64,000 bases of DNA from Rosa chinensis (Eukaryota > Streptophyta > Magnoliopsida > Rosales > Rosaceae): the NCBI RefSeq assembly GCF_002994745.2, contig NC_037090.1, positions 11,033,501-11,097,500 on the forward strand, read 5' to 3'. The translations under genes and the position numbers were made by a program. The notes beneath the pieces are model-generated. The model was not told the DNA's origin and searched no databases. It saw only the letters and a list, made by a program, of their open reading frames with translations. Numbering within the stretch: position 1 is the first letter of the stretch; every line of letters begins with the position of its first letter. Below are positions 12,709 to 22,815 of this stretch, in pieces.

Positions 12709-13159
12709 TAGAGCTCCTCATCCGCCATGAAATAACAGCAATTCTGGTTTTGTTTTGTTTTCTTGTTACTTTTGGCTTATAAATATGTATATGAGCCAAC
12801 GAGGAGAAACGGGTTTGAGAGGATGAGATGCAGTTTTTTGAAGTTGGTTGGAGAAGAAGGGTAATATGAGAAAAATATAAGAGGACATCAGAAAATATTA
12901 AAAAATTAGAAAGAGAGTGCAGAATGTAAATTGGGGTGTGCAAATTTCACTCTCCATTATTATTAGGTGGTATAAAATCTTGCAAATTATTCCACGCTTT
13001 GTTTAAGGGCAATCTGGAAACAAATGGTTTATAGTTGTGTAAACTATAGAGAGAGCAAATGTCTTGGATTCTTGAAAATCAAGCAACCCAAGAAAAATCT
13101 TTTAGAGACGAGCTCATTTTAGAGTACAGTTTATAAGATCAAATCAAGTGATCTCAAAG

Positions 13160-13445
13160 CTATGGGCTAGACTTTTTTTTTTCTTTTTTTTTTTGTCTAG
13201 TAACCATTCAATAACCACAAAGGGACCAACTACAACAAAGAAACAGAAAAGAAAAAAAGAAGCAAACCAGAAAGAGAAACTCCCCAGCAAAACAGAACAA
13301 AGCTGAGGAGCCAGAAAACAAAAGACTATCAAGTAGGAGCTGGTCCAGCATCATGAAGGAGAACAAGGGTGAAGGTAGAAGGAGGATGAAGAACCCAATC
13401 AGAAGGGCGCATATCCTCCTGCGAGCCAAACTATGGGCTAGACTT
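13160..13445 (-). mobile_element. truncated LINE insertion with 15-bp target duplication
   Basis: The insert (13175-13430) starts on the + strand with an interrupted run of more than 20 T, that is, a poly(A) tail on the minus strand. It is bounded by identical direct repeats CTATGGGCTAGACTT at 13160-13174 and 13431-13445. The 256-bp body is T/G-rich on the minus strand without an intact reading frame, as expected for a 5'-truncated LINE 3' end. It resembles the 7.9-kb insertion in composition. Confidence 0.8.
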
Positions 13446-13544
13446 GAAAGATGAGTCATGGGTCTTCTACTTTTAGGTTTATGGAACTTTATCCATACTA
13501 CTCGAGGCCCAACTAGATTAACTAGGTATAAGTGATTCTTGTTG

Positions 13545-13690
13545 TCGTTTTTTTTTTTTTTTGACTGAACTCCTTTCATAGAACGGGGAAACAAAGAAAA
13601 CATAAATACAGCAGCTCCTCAAATAAGGTTACGAGGAGGCAGAAAAAGAAACATAAAAAAAATAAAAAGCCTCAATGGGGACATATATCC
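13545..13690 (-). mobile_element. possible second LINE 3' end
   Basis: Fourteen T at 13548-13562 are followed by a segment resembling other LINE 3' ends here (AAACAAAGAAAACATAAA, AGAAAAAGAAAC). No target duplication was identified, so the ends are approximate. Confidence 0.35.
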
Positions 13691-13986
13691 TTGCAAGTGT
13701 TCAACTTAATCCAAGTCGAAACCAATTGTTAATCATGGAATCTCAATTTAGTTTTTTAGGACAACTAGTATATGAAACCCTAGTTTTTTTTTTTTTTTTT
13801 AAAAGAATATATAATTTCATTACTTATCCATGGCCAGAAGACACGTGCATCATATGTTGTCTTATACTAAATAAAACCTAGATGACACAAGCTGCCAAGC
13901 AAATGACAAGTAACCCTCATTGTAAACAAAATGATCAGCACAATTTTAAGACCTAGCCATATAAACACAAATCCAATACTATCTAA

Positions 13987-14305
13987 AGCCCCGTTTGGGA
14001 TTGTTTCGCTTTTAAAAAAATCAGCTTTTGTTCAAAACTTTAGATTTTATTGTGTTTGGTAAATAAATAAAAAGCAACTTTAATTGGAAGTTATAGGTCA
14101 CTGGCAACATATTTTAGAAACAGCCCAGAGGTTGCTTTTAGAAGCTGTTGTAGATCAAAACACAATCTGCAGTTGTTTTATGTACTGATAGCACTTTTAA
14201 AAATATTATTTACCAAACACGAAACTGTTTTAATTCATAGCTGATTATTCCCACAACACAGCAGCAACAGTTTTTTTAAAAGTCACAGCAATCCCAAAGT
14301 AGCCC
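13987..14305. mobile_element. Harbinger/Tourist-type MITE
   Basis: A 319-bp AT-rich element without coding capacity. Ends are AGCCCCGTTTGGGATTG on the left and, inverted, GGGCTACTTTGGGATTG on the right, flanked by TAA on both sides (13984-13986; 14306-14308). Subterminal motifs GTGTTTGGTAAAT (about 14052) and its complement ATTTACCAAACAC (about 14208) are in mirror arrangement. The same subterminal motif and TTTGGGAT end occur in the larger element at 30,374-33,357. Confidence 0.7.
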
Positions 14306-14421
14306 TAAATCCTTGCTAGAATAACTCTAATCGCCTAGAGACCTCAATTGGTGTACAACTAGAGAAACTAAACTTAAATAGCAAAAGACATCTAAATGCT
14401 AGGTATCGAGAAGCGGAAAGC

Positions 14422-14610
14422 TTAGAGCTTCCCTTTGCCCTTATCCTTAGGAGTAACCTCCTGAACAACAGCAACAGTAAGGTAAGTGAGGCGCAATGGA
14501 GTCACACTCACCTTCTTTTGTGGGTGAGGGTTCTTGTTCTTGCTCCCAAGAGGTCTTCCCACCTTCTTCTTCAAAATTTCCTGCTCACTCTCATTATCAG
14601 CTTCAACCAA
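14422..14610 (-). CDS. short open frame with an AT-hook motif; fragment
   Basis: A 62-codon frame (ESEQEILKKKVGRPLGSKNKNP) has a GRP core within basic residues, the signature of an AT-hook DNA-binding motif. The rest of the frame has no recognised domain. Upstream on the minus strand the frame is closed by stops and no partner exon was found. Similar GRPLGSKNK tails occur in reading frames of plant transposons, so this is most likely an element remnant, not an independent gene. Confidence 0.3.
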   Translation of the reverse strand: MVEADNESEQEILKKKVGRPLGSKNKNPHPQKKVSVTPLRLTYLTVAVVQEVTPKDKGKGKL

Positions 14611-14874
14611 ACCAAGAACATTTGCTCTTGAAGAGTAAGAAACTTACCACCCAGAAACCCTAGTTACACCCTAGTTAAATAAAAACTCAATTAAGTACAC
14701 GAAGTTTAGTAGACAAGATGATAAAGATATTTTATAGAAATCATAAATCAGCAGCCTATAAGGACTAATTTATAGCATCTATACAATGGGGTTTCATGAC
14801 ATACATAAAGAGAGATAAGACATAAGTAGGGGTCTCATGAAAATCTTGTTTTAATTAGTACTATAATCCCGAAA

Positions 14875-15875
14875 GGAAAATGATTTGTGGCCTCAATGAG
14901 GCCTAAGATTTGTGGCCTCAATCTTAAGTGTCATGTCATGTCATCTACACAAATCACCTATTTGTCAAATCATGTCATGTCATTATTGAGAAAAATACCA
15001 TATTATCCTTCAAAAATCTAATAACTCTAAATTATTTTGGCTTTCTTCTAAAAAAAAAAAATTTGGCTTTCTTTCATTTTTTTTCATTACACTCATGCTT
15101 AAATTTAAACAACAATTTTTTTTTCTTCAATCAAGAGTAGAAAAAATTTCATGTAACTCAGTTAATAGATTTGCACGTACATTCGATTAATAGATTTGTA
15201 TAACACATGTATATGAATTCAACCTTTATTAGGTTCCTGCAAATTTTGAAAATATAAGGTGAAAAATACATATTCATATGATTGTATTTATTCTTTTGTT
15301 CATTGTTTTCTCTTTATGTAGCTAGGGTTTAAACGTTAAATATGAATTTATTATTTTTTGTTTGTCTTTCCCTTATATTTAGATTGCAGATGTTAATTAA
15401 TGGCTGCTAACGTGTAATTTTTTCGTACCTCTTAATTTAGACATAAGTATTTCTCAAATTCAATTAACTAATGCTATATTTTTGTGGATGAAATTAATCA
15501 ATATTTGGAAAGAAAAGTTAACGTCTATTTCTTGACACATAATTCAATATATTAATGCCATTTGGGAAGAAAAATTAAAGGAAATAATTTAATTAAATGA
15601 AGAAAAATATTGATCAAAGAATCTATAGACATATCTCTTAAATTAATAGCTGATATTTTTTTTGTCACCTAATTAAATTCATTAATGTAATTGATTCACC
15701 CCCTAATTAACATCTAAAAGGAAATGTAAAAGGGTAAAGTTGGTGTTGAAATAGTATGATGTGGCAAGATATATTATATGGAATTGAAAATAAATTTTTA
15801 TTTACTTATATGGCATGACACCTAGGATTTGAGGCCACAAATCTTAGGCCTCATTGAGGCCCTATATCATTGCCC
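14875..15875. mobile_element. MULE-like MITE with 10-bp target duplication
   Basis: The two ends are inverted copies: GGCCTCAATGAGGCCTAAGA on the left (about 14889) and its complement on the right (to about 15862). Similarity continues both outward (AATGAT) and inward (TTTGTGGCCTCAA). Direct repeats AATCCCGAAA lie just outside at 14865-14874 and 15876-15885. The outer motif GGCCTCAATGAGGCC is itself almost palindromic. The 1-kb interior is AT-rich with no open frame of interest, so the element is non-autonomous. Confidence 0.8.
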
Positions 15876-15885
15876 AATCCCGAAA

Positions 15886-16522
15886 TCAATAAGAAAGAGT
15901 ACCGCAACTTCATTATAACGAAAAATCCAATTTACAATAGAATTATCTCTAGAAAGAGAATGAGCTAATCATGGTCATAGTTTAGCAATCCAGTCCTTTA
16001 TCTTTTTTTCTCTACTGATTTGGGATAGTGAGACAAGATTTCCTTGGTGGCGATCAGTGAATAAGTCCAAAAATATGGTTGAAATTGTCTACTTTTATTT
16101 TGATAACTATCGTTATAAGAGCTCATACAACAAATACAACGAAAATGCTCTAGGAATCCCATCATTCAAGCTATTAGCTAGATTGCCATGCCTATAGCTA
16201 CATACTGCTTGGTTATTCCAGTACGAGGGTTTACACAATTCTTGTCGTCTCAATATGGGAGCATCAGTGGGTGGGATCCCGGATGATGATTCAAAATTGT
16301 ACTAACCAACACGTGCATTTTTCCATGCGAAAGCTCACAAACCAATCTCTATATCAATCCATTAAATTTTTCTTCTTAATTAAGTTCAATTTCTCCCTCT
16401 ACTAGTGTCCATATATTCTCTCTCCATAAGTTCATGCAAATAAAGCTAAGGCTTCACAAGCAGGAGCCATAAAGGAGTTGCTTAGTTTGCATCAAGAAAT
16501 AGAAGCCATGACAAGGAATTGC
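15886..16522. other. no recognisable feature
   Basis: AT-rich spacer between the MULE-like MITE and the large CACTA element. Nothing identified. Confidence 0.4.
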
Positions 16523-16771
16523 ACCCACTACAGGAAAACCAGTTATTCACGCCGTGCGAAAATATGTCATAAATGACTTTTTAGGGTGTGCAAAAACAGG
16601 CCCTTAAAAATTGTGCCGTAAAATGATATTTTAAATTTACGGCATGCATTTTGCACGTCGTAAATAAACAAAAAGCACGCCGTAAAAAACAATTCACGGC
16701 ATGCAATGCACGCCAGAAAATATTATTCATGGCTTGCATTTGCACGCCTTAAAATGTCCTTTTATATTAAA

Positions 16772-16793
16772 ATATATATATATATATATATAT
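16772..16793. repeat. (AT)n microsatellite
   Basis: Perfect alternating TA tract within the left arm of CACTA-1. Confidence 0.9.
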
Positions 16794-16934
16794 TTCAATT
16801 CAATTTCTTCCACTCATATTTAAAAGAATTTTATTTTTATATATATTTAAAAAAAGATATGCAATTACATACATTGCTTTAAAAGCATCGCGTTTGAAAT
16901 TCATGGCTAAACCAATACACGAAAGAACTTAAAA

Positions 16935-18714
16935 AATAAAAAAATAATTTATTAAATAAAAAAAAAGTACCGAGGGGGGGGGGGGGGACATGAAGCCAAT
17001 ACCCTTTAGAAGAAATAACAAAACGGAAAGACAACCAAAACATAAGCATGATTAAGCAGAGCCGGTTGAACCAAAGATCAAGACGCACAACAGGCGTCTG
17101 ATTGCGGGTAGGGTAAGGGTCTCATGAATCTCTTTTGGACTTCAATTTTTTATTTTGAGATTTTGGAAGAGACTTAAGAAGATTCTCATCTTCCACAGTT
17201 GCTTCACCCTCATCAAACCAGGAACACAGAGGACTTAACTCATCCTGAGCATATGTATGATTACCAAGAGGTTCTTCATTTTCCAAATCACCCCAACAGA
17301 ACTTAGCTTTATGAACATCATATTCTGACTGAGCCATATCTTTAGTTAACACCTTAGGGGAAGGAGTTTTGGAAATAGTATCCTCTTCAATGATAACATC
17401 CGCTCCACGTTGCACATCATCACTAGATTGTATCTCTGTGGTTTCTCCCTCGCTATCAGTCTCAGACTCATTTGCGAGGGCCTGAAAAGCATTAACAGTA
17501 GGTACAACTACAATACCTGCCAAACCTCCCACAGACGGAGGTCCTAGAATTGGTGAATGCACTCTTGGAGAAGGTGCAGCCAAAGGAGAAAGTTGTGTCT
17601 CTGGAACCTGTGAAGTCTCAACCATGTCATTATGTACTATCAGTGAAATCCCAGATGATGCATTAGGATCAGCAGAGGAGGGGTCTCCAATATGTTGAAC
17701 CACCTCCACCACTTTCTTAGCAACGTAGACTTGAAAAACATTACTCTTCTTTGCACGTCGACTTCGTTTACGCCCCCTCCTTGAATTAATGTCATTCTCC
17801 TTCACTTCCTTTGCTTGAGAAGGACGAAGCTAATTACATGAACTAATAGCATGACCCACATTACCACAGTGAGAGCATGATAAGGGCAGATGTTCATATT
17901 CAACTTCCAAAACTAGGGTTCCACCACCCTCACGTTCCTACCATAATTTCCAATGGGGGTTCTGTGGAAAGGTCAATATCCACCAAAACCCTTGCATATA
18001 GACCAAACTTTCGATCAAGTGTGTTCGCATCAATCCTGATGGGGACACCAATTCCATTGGTGATTTCAAAGAGTGTCTGGGCTTCCCAGTACTCGAGTCC
18101 AAGATCCCATAACCTCACCCAAACTTGGGCATTTGTATTACACTGACATGCAGGGGAAAAATTAGGAACCCAGCGCATGAATCTCAATGTTCCAGGCTTC
18201 AAAGCAATGGCACGCATCGTCCAAATTCTTGACATACAATCCTCAGATGCAAATTGAAAAGAATAGTAACCACGACCCATTGGAATGATCTTCCATTGAC
18301 CGATGTTGCCCCAAAAGAGACTAAGTTTCTGGCGCAGATCTTGCAGACCATAAGAACTTTCTGTCGATGCCAGTTGCAGACGACCGATCAACATACACAT
18401 GCAATTCTCCAAACCCAACTGATAACCATCTTCAGAAATTTTAACAGTAGTTCTGCCATCCTTAATCACAGGTTGGGGCAGATCTGGTGTTGGGATTGCT
18501 GATGAAGTCAAAAGAAAAGCAAAAGTTTTTTCACCTTAGGAGCCCTAACTGGTGTCGCAACATCGACGAATGACCAATTGCAGATCACACGTGAATCACC
18601 CATGGCTCCCCCAGCAAAATCGGTGAGGAAGCGAGAGAAATTTTAGCGAAGGAAAACCCTAGCCCTCATGGCTACAGAGTTTTCGGGAGGAGCCGCTTGC
18701 ACAATACCATACAA
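16935..18714 (-). mobile_element. LINE copy holding ORF1 (DUF4283 plus zinc knuckle), ORF2 missing
   Basis: Flanked by identical 14-bp repeats GAAAGAACTTAAAA (16921-16934; 18715-18728). On the minus strand the 5' leader is followed by an ORF1 start near 18603 (MGDSRVICNWSFVDVATPV). A one-base shift in an A run near 18530 and a stop near 17930 break the frame. The DUF4283 part lies at 18511-17930 (GLENCMCMLIGRL, YYSFQFASEDCMSRIW, VWVRLWDLGLEYWEAQTLFE), then a CX2CX4HX4C knuckle at about 17885-17845 (CSHCGNVGHAISSC), then an acidic and basic tail in the frame 17805-17122. The 3' end (about 17000-16935) follows at once, so endonuclease/reverse transcriptase ORF2 is absent. The copy is non-autonomous and broken. 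Confidence 0.85.
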
Positions 18715-18728
18715 GAAAGAACTTAAAA

Positions 18729-19276
18729 TCATAAAAAGTGGTATATAACAGTGCTCCATGAATTTCATGCACAAATGAGTTGCTCCAGAATGAACTTGCT
18801 TCAAACTCTTTGAAAACTTTGTGCCCCAACATCCTTTCTCAAAGGAGCTGGTAATTGTCTTGACTATGTCCATTGCTTGGATTCACTTGGGACCATAGTT
18901 GTCAGTAGGAAGCTTGGATAGATGCAGACATAGGAATGACAGAACAAGAAATGATGAGGAAGATAAGGAACATCGTTTTGATCGTGAAAAAAAGCTCACT
19001 TACTGCCCACATAAAAAAGAGATGACAGTTACAATATGGGGGACATGAGAACAGACTACAAATGGATTGTATAAGAAAGAAAAAGCAACCATAGAATGAA
19101 TATGCCAATTATATATAAATGACTTGTCTGGGCAAAAGAGAACTTGTAAGAATGATGCAGTATATGTAGGAAGAGAATGGATCATTAATAATAGTCACAG
19201 TTTGAAATCTCTCACCTATCAACTACTAATGAGGTAGCACAACCAGATTCAAAAGATGTGAGAACCTGGCATCATG
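18729..19276 (-). pseudogene. unidentified gene-like fragment inside CACTA-1
   Basis: Reading the minus strand, a pyrimidine-rich stretch ending TATGTGGGCAG (near 19010) resembles a 3' splice site. It is followed by a frame starting with a hydrophobic, signal-peptide-like stretch (MFLIFLIISCSVIPMSASIQ) interrupted by stops. The pattern suggests a captured exon or exons, but I do not recognise the gene. Confidence 0.25.
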
Positions 19277-19770
19277 AACCACTACTAGAAAAATAGGTCT
19301 TTTCACACGGATGATGTTGTCACAGAGCTTCAGACAGACAAATATCCGTGTATAAAGTGTTATAGTACACACGGAAATCCGTGTGTATACATTTTTCACA
19401 CAAACTATTGTGCCCACATAAGGTTCAAACTGGGTTTTTCGTGTGAAATATTTCTTCACACGGATATCTGTGTAAAAATATGAATAATAAGATTTTAGTA
19501 AAAACATAATTATATATAAATAGTGTTAATATTTATGTAACCGAAAAAAAAATGTTAATATTTAGAACTGACACGACCATCCGTGTGAGTTTTATATCAA
19601 AATAAACTGAAAGAAAAAATTTAAGTACATTTTAGTAGTGTAATTTTGGTTGGCTCACTCTATTTCTAGGTTTCACACAGATATCTATGTGAAATCTTTT
19701 CAATAGCTTTCTGCAAATTTCCAACAGGGTCTGTCTAAGTCATTCTAATATTTCTTCATTCAAGTTTTTC

Positions 19771-19773
<3 letters not shown>

Positions 19774-19812
<39 letters not shown>
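19774..19812. repeat. (CT)n microsatellite
   Basis: About 38 bp of CT dinucleotides within CACTA-2, upstream of the histone H2A copy. Confidence 0.9.
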
Positions 19813-19813
<1 letters not shown>

Positions 19814-20007
19814 GATCTATATATGAAGTACTAAGCTTTACATCTGGTTTTCGGTTATTTCTCTCTACCATTGTCTTTGTTATTCTATGTAATTTTCTTG
19901 CTATTTTTGCGATTCTTTATTGTAGATCTATGGGTGTAAGATCTATTATTTGTGGATCTGAGAAATTTTTTTTTTTATGGGGTTGGTTTGGGTTGTGCTA
20001 TTGATAG

Positions 20008-22440
20008 GTTCCAGAGGGGTCTAAAGTGCAAGCAGGAGGAAGGAAGGCCGATGGCCCCAAGAAGAAGGAGGTGACTCGCTCCATCAAAGCCGGTTTGCAA
20101 TTTCCGGTCGGTAGGATTGGCCGCTACTTGAAGAAGGGAAGGTATGCTTGATTATACGCATTTATATGCGTGTAATTATATCTAAAATACTATAAATAAG
20201 CAAATCCTCATGTCAATTAATATGTAATTAATCCATTTTTATTTACTGTGTAGAAAATAAGCGGAATTGCGGAAACGAGAGAGAATTGTGCGAAATTGGA
20301 GCAAATTGGAGTTTCCGACAAAAGGACGAAATTGTCAATACGGGTCAACTGTGGTCAATGCCATCAAGGGAACAAAATCTAATTGCCTCCGATAGTATTT
20401 GCGGAGATGCAATGAGAAGGGAGAAGAAAGAAAAAAAAAAGAAGGAAGAATGAAGAAAAGAAGAAAAGAAAAGAAAAAGAAAAAGAAAAAGAAAAAAATG
20501 ATGACGTCAGCATCAGAATCCATTCCCCCCCCCCCACGGGCTCCTTCACCATTTCTTCCCTTTTCTCTTTATTTTTTTCTTTTTCTTTTTCTTTTTCCTT
20601 TCTTCCTATCACTTGCTGCCACATGTCATTTTCTATCATTTTTTTTTCTCTTCCTCTTGCAGCCACAAACCGATAGGAATATCCATTCCCTCATATACCC
20701 ATAATTATCCCCATCTCTCTCTCTCTCTGAAGAGCTGCCGCACACACCAAATAGAGGCAGCCCCTTTGGGCTGCTCTCTCTCCTCTCCTCTCCTCCTTTC
20801 CTCCATTTTTCATAATAGTTTTAGTTTTCTTTTGGGTATTCATAGAATTTCTCACACAAGCTTCAAGGATTCATCAAGAGCTACAAGATTCAAGCTTTAG
20901 GTATTTGTGGGAGTTGTAATTCAAGGGAAGTCATATTAGCTTCCTAGCTAATTGTGGCTACCTTTGTATTCTCCTACACTTCTATAATCTTTTCTCTTTG
21001 AATTTTGTATCTTTGATGTTCATAGTTATGGGTTGTGAGTAATTTCTTTGTTGGGAGTTAGGGTTGTGAAGCCCTCACTCATCTTGTATAAATATTGATG
21101 CTTTAATTTTAATAAATGCAATTTCCATTGTGTATGCTTTAAATCCGAATTTATTGGTCCTTAGAAGCATGTTTCTAGGATTTGTCAACCTTTGGAATTA
21201 TGTTGTGGGCAATTACGATGAATAGATTGATAAATTGACAACTTATTAGTCTTGTGGCATCTAGGATTTAAGTGTGGTGACCATTAGCTAGCTTAATTGT
21301 AGCTAAGCTTGCTTGGGTCTCTATTATCTTGCTCTTTAGGCCTCTAATTTTGGATATTGCGGCCTTAACCGGCGTAATGCCCAAATTAGAGAGTTGATTG
21401 TGGCCCTAACCGGCATAATCGATACACCGAAAGGATAATTGGTTTGGTAGCCTTAACCGGTACTAGATACGAGACTTGACACATATAGGAAATGCATGCA
21501 TTTGTAAAATTGGCATTGATATTTGCAAGATAGTTAGTGTGAATCACCAGACACTCCCATGTTCCCATTAATTTGAAAACCCAAATTTAATTTTCTAGTT
21601 CGTTAATTAGTTGTTTAGTTTACTTTTCGGTTGCGTCTAATTTAGTTGATTCCCAATTCAAAACCCTCTACAAATTTCGACTCATTTGTGCATATCCACA
21701 ACTAGGCTCTTAGTTTTGATTAGGCTTTGGTGAAAACCAAAGCCGAGCATTGCTAAGGCTTGGTGCCTTAAATTAACATTTTTATTTATTTTCTTTTTCT
21801 TTTTGTTGTTTGCTAAGTGTCTTTATTTCCGATTACCCAAGGATTGTGGGTTAGCCACTAATCCCCGTGGTACGATAAACTTTGGGTATTATACTTCCCT
21901 ATCTTGACAATGATACGTACGCTTGCGTAAATTTGTATCAAGTCAATGCTCAGCGAGTCGACTCCGGTGCTCCGGTCTACTTGGCCTCGTGCTTGAGTAC
22001 CTCGCAGTCAATTTTAGTGGCTAATCGTGACCCTGCCAGTGTGGGCCTGCCTAGCTGGGTTCTCCCAGAGAAGATCAAGTATGCAGTGTTTACCTTGAAA
22101 AGATGAACTTACCTCTCATTCGAGATTTGAAGGCATGTTCTTCTTCTGGTCATCAACCATATCTGTTAGACTTCCTCAATTACTTTTAACTATGTTTCTG
22201 TGTCTCCCTGGTTTTATTGAATGAGATAGTTTAGGCAGCCAAAATTCTTTGCTAAAAATTGATCAATGGCCATGATTTTGTAGCTCGGGGCAACAAGAAG
22301 AACATGATTATCCTAAGGCATCTGTTATTGGCTGTGAGGAATGACGAAGAGCTTGGCTTCTTGCTTGGGTTACTATTGGTCATGGAGTTGCGCTTCAATC
22401 AGGTTGAAATCAAGCAGCCTGAGATGATCAGTCACTGATT
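20008..22440 (+). pseudogene. captured histone H2A copy, broken
   Basis: Three blocks read as plant H2A. Block 1 (20008-20148): [20 protein letters not shown], then [19 protein letters not shown]. Block 2 (21951-22010): QRVDSGAPVYLA, then VLEYLA after a frameshift. Block 3 (22283-22440): ARGNKKNMIILRHLLLAVRN, DEELG, then VTIGHG in another frame. Blocks 1 and 2 were contiguous before a solo LTR entered at the GRYA/QRV point. Between blocks 2 and 3 the VLELAGNA segment is missing; the gap may be an intron, since the third block is preceded by a plausible acceptor (TTTTGTAG). Frameshifts rule out a functional nucleosome core histone. Confidence 0.8.
20149..21945 (+). mobile_element. solo LTR (1,797 bp), probably Gypsy-type, inside the H2A copy
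   Basis: Starts TGATTATACGCATTTATATG and ends AATTTGTATCAAGTCA (TG...CA), flanked by the 5-bp direct repeat ATGCT (20144-20148; 21946-21950). The repeat is part of the H2A sequence, which reads through cleanly once the insert is removed. No internal gag-pol, primer site or second LTR exists, so it is a recombined solo LTR. The sequence near its 3' end (GTGGTACGATAAACTTTGGG) resembles LTR ends of large plant Gypsy elements; that assignment is from memory of the type, not a search. Confidence 0.85.
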
Positions 22441-22815
22441 TGTTGGGTCTGGCATATCATAGAAGCTCTCAAGATAATTTGAAAGACTCCAATTCTGGAA
22501 AATCACATGAAGGACAATACAGTAAATGGAGGAACAAAAAAAAAACTAAATGAAGTTAAATTAATGAAAATTCAATGAATATATAAATACAGACATAAGT
22601 GTAGTTGTTGAAATTAAAGTGGGGTCCACACAAATATTACACACATACAGCCTTTTCTATGTGAAAGGGCATTAGAAACGCTCGCAACACGTACAAATTA
22701 CAAATCCGCAACTGTACTGTGTGAAAAGACGAATACACACAGAAATCCGTGTGAATTTGTATATATTCACACAAATTTCATCTGTGTGAGAATGCCTGTT
22801 TTTCTAGTAGTGAAC

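Larger units (their letters stand above)
11557..12955. mobile_element. MULE-like element with about 145-bp terminal inverted repeats
   Basis: The left end (11557-11702, beginning GGGGAGTGAAATTTGCAC) is matched in inverted orientation by 12800-12955 (ending GTGCAAATTTCACTCTCC), with similarity maintained over about 145 bp including the AGAGGACATC and CTCAAAACCCG segments. Such long inverted repeats are typical of Mutator-like elements. The interior holds an RNase H-like gene fragment and a CT-rich microsatellite but no transposase. The flanks are AT-rich and give no clear 9-bp target duplication, so the superfamily rests on the repeats alone. Confidence 0.7.
19280..22812. mobile_element. CACTA-2: 3.5-kb CACTA element nested in CACTA-1
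   Basis: Left end CACTACTAGAAAAATAGG and right end, inverted, CACTACTAGAAAAACAGG, flanked by the direct repeat AAC (19277-19279; 22813-22815). Subterminal regions contain repeated, often palindromic CACACGGAxATCCGTGTG-type motifs (19305-19470 and 22670-22790). The end and subterminal motifs differ from CACTA-1, so it is another family. It lacks transposase and carries a histone H2A copy, itself split by a solo LTR. Confidence 0.9.

Noticed and set aside
11548..12964. 9-bp target duplication for the MULE-like element
   Set aside because: The flanks ATATATTAT and ATTATTATT agree at only about 4 of 9 positions; AT-rich chance similarity.
17122..17805. 227-residue frame as a host gene
   Set aside because: It is the C-terminal part of LINE ORF1, downstream of the DUF4283 part and zinc knuckle, inside a copy with 14-bp target duplications.
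20335..20704. overlapping lysine-rich and phenylalanine/serine-rich frames on both strands
   Set aside because: Low-complexity purine/pyrimidine tracts inside the solo LTR keep frames open artificially.
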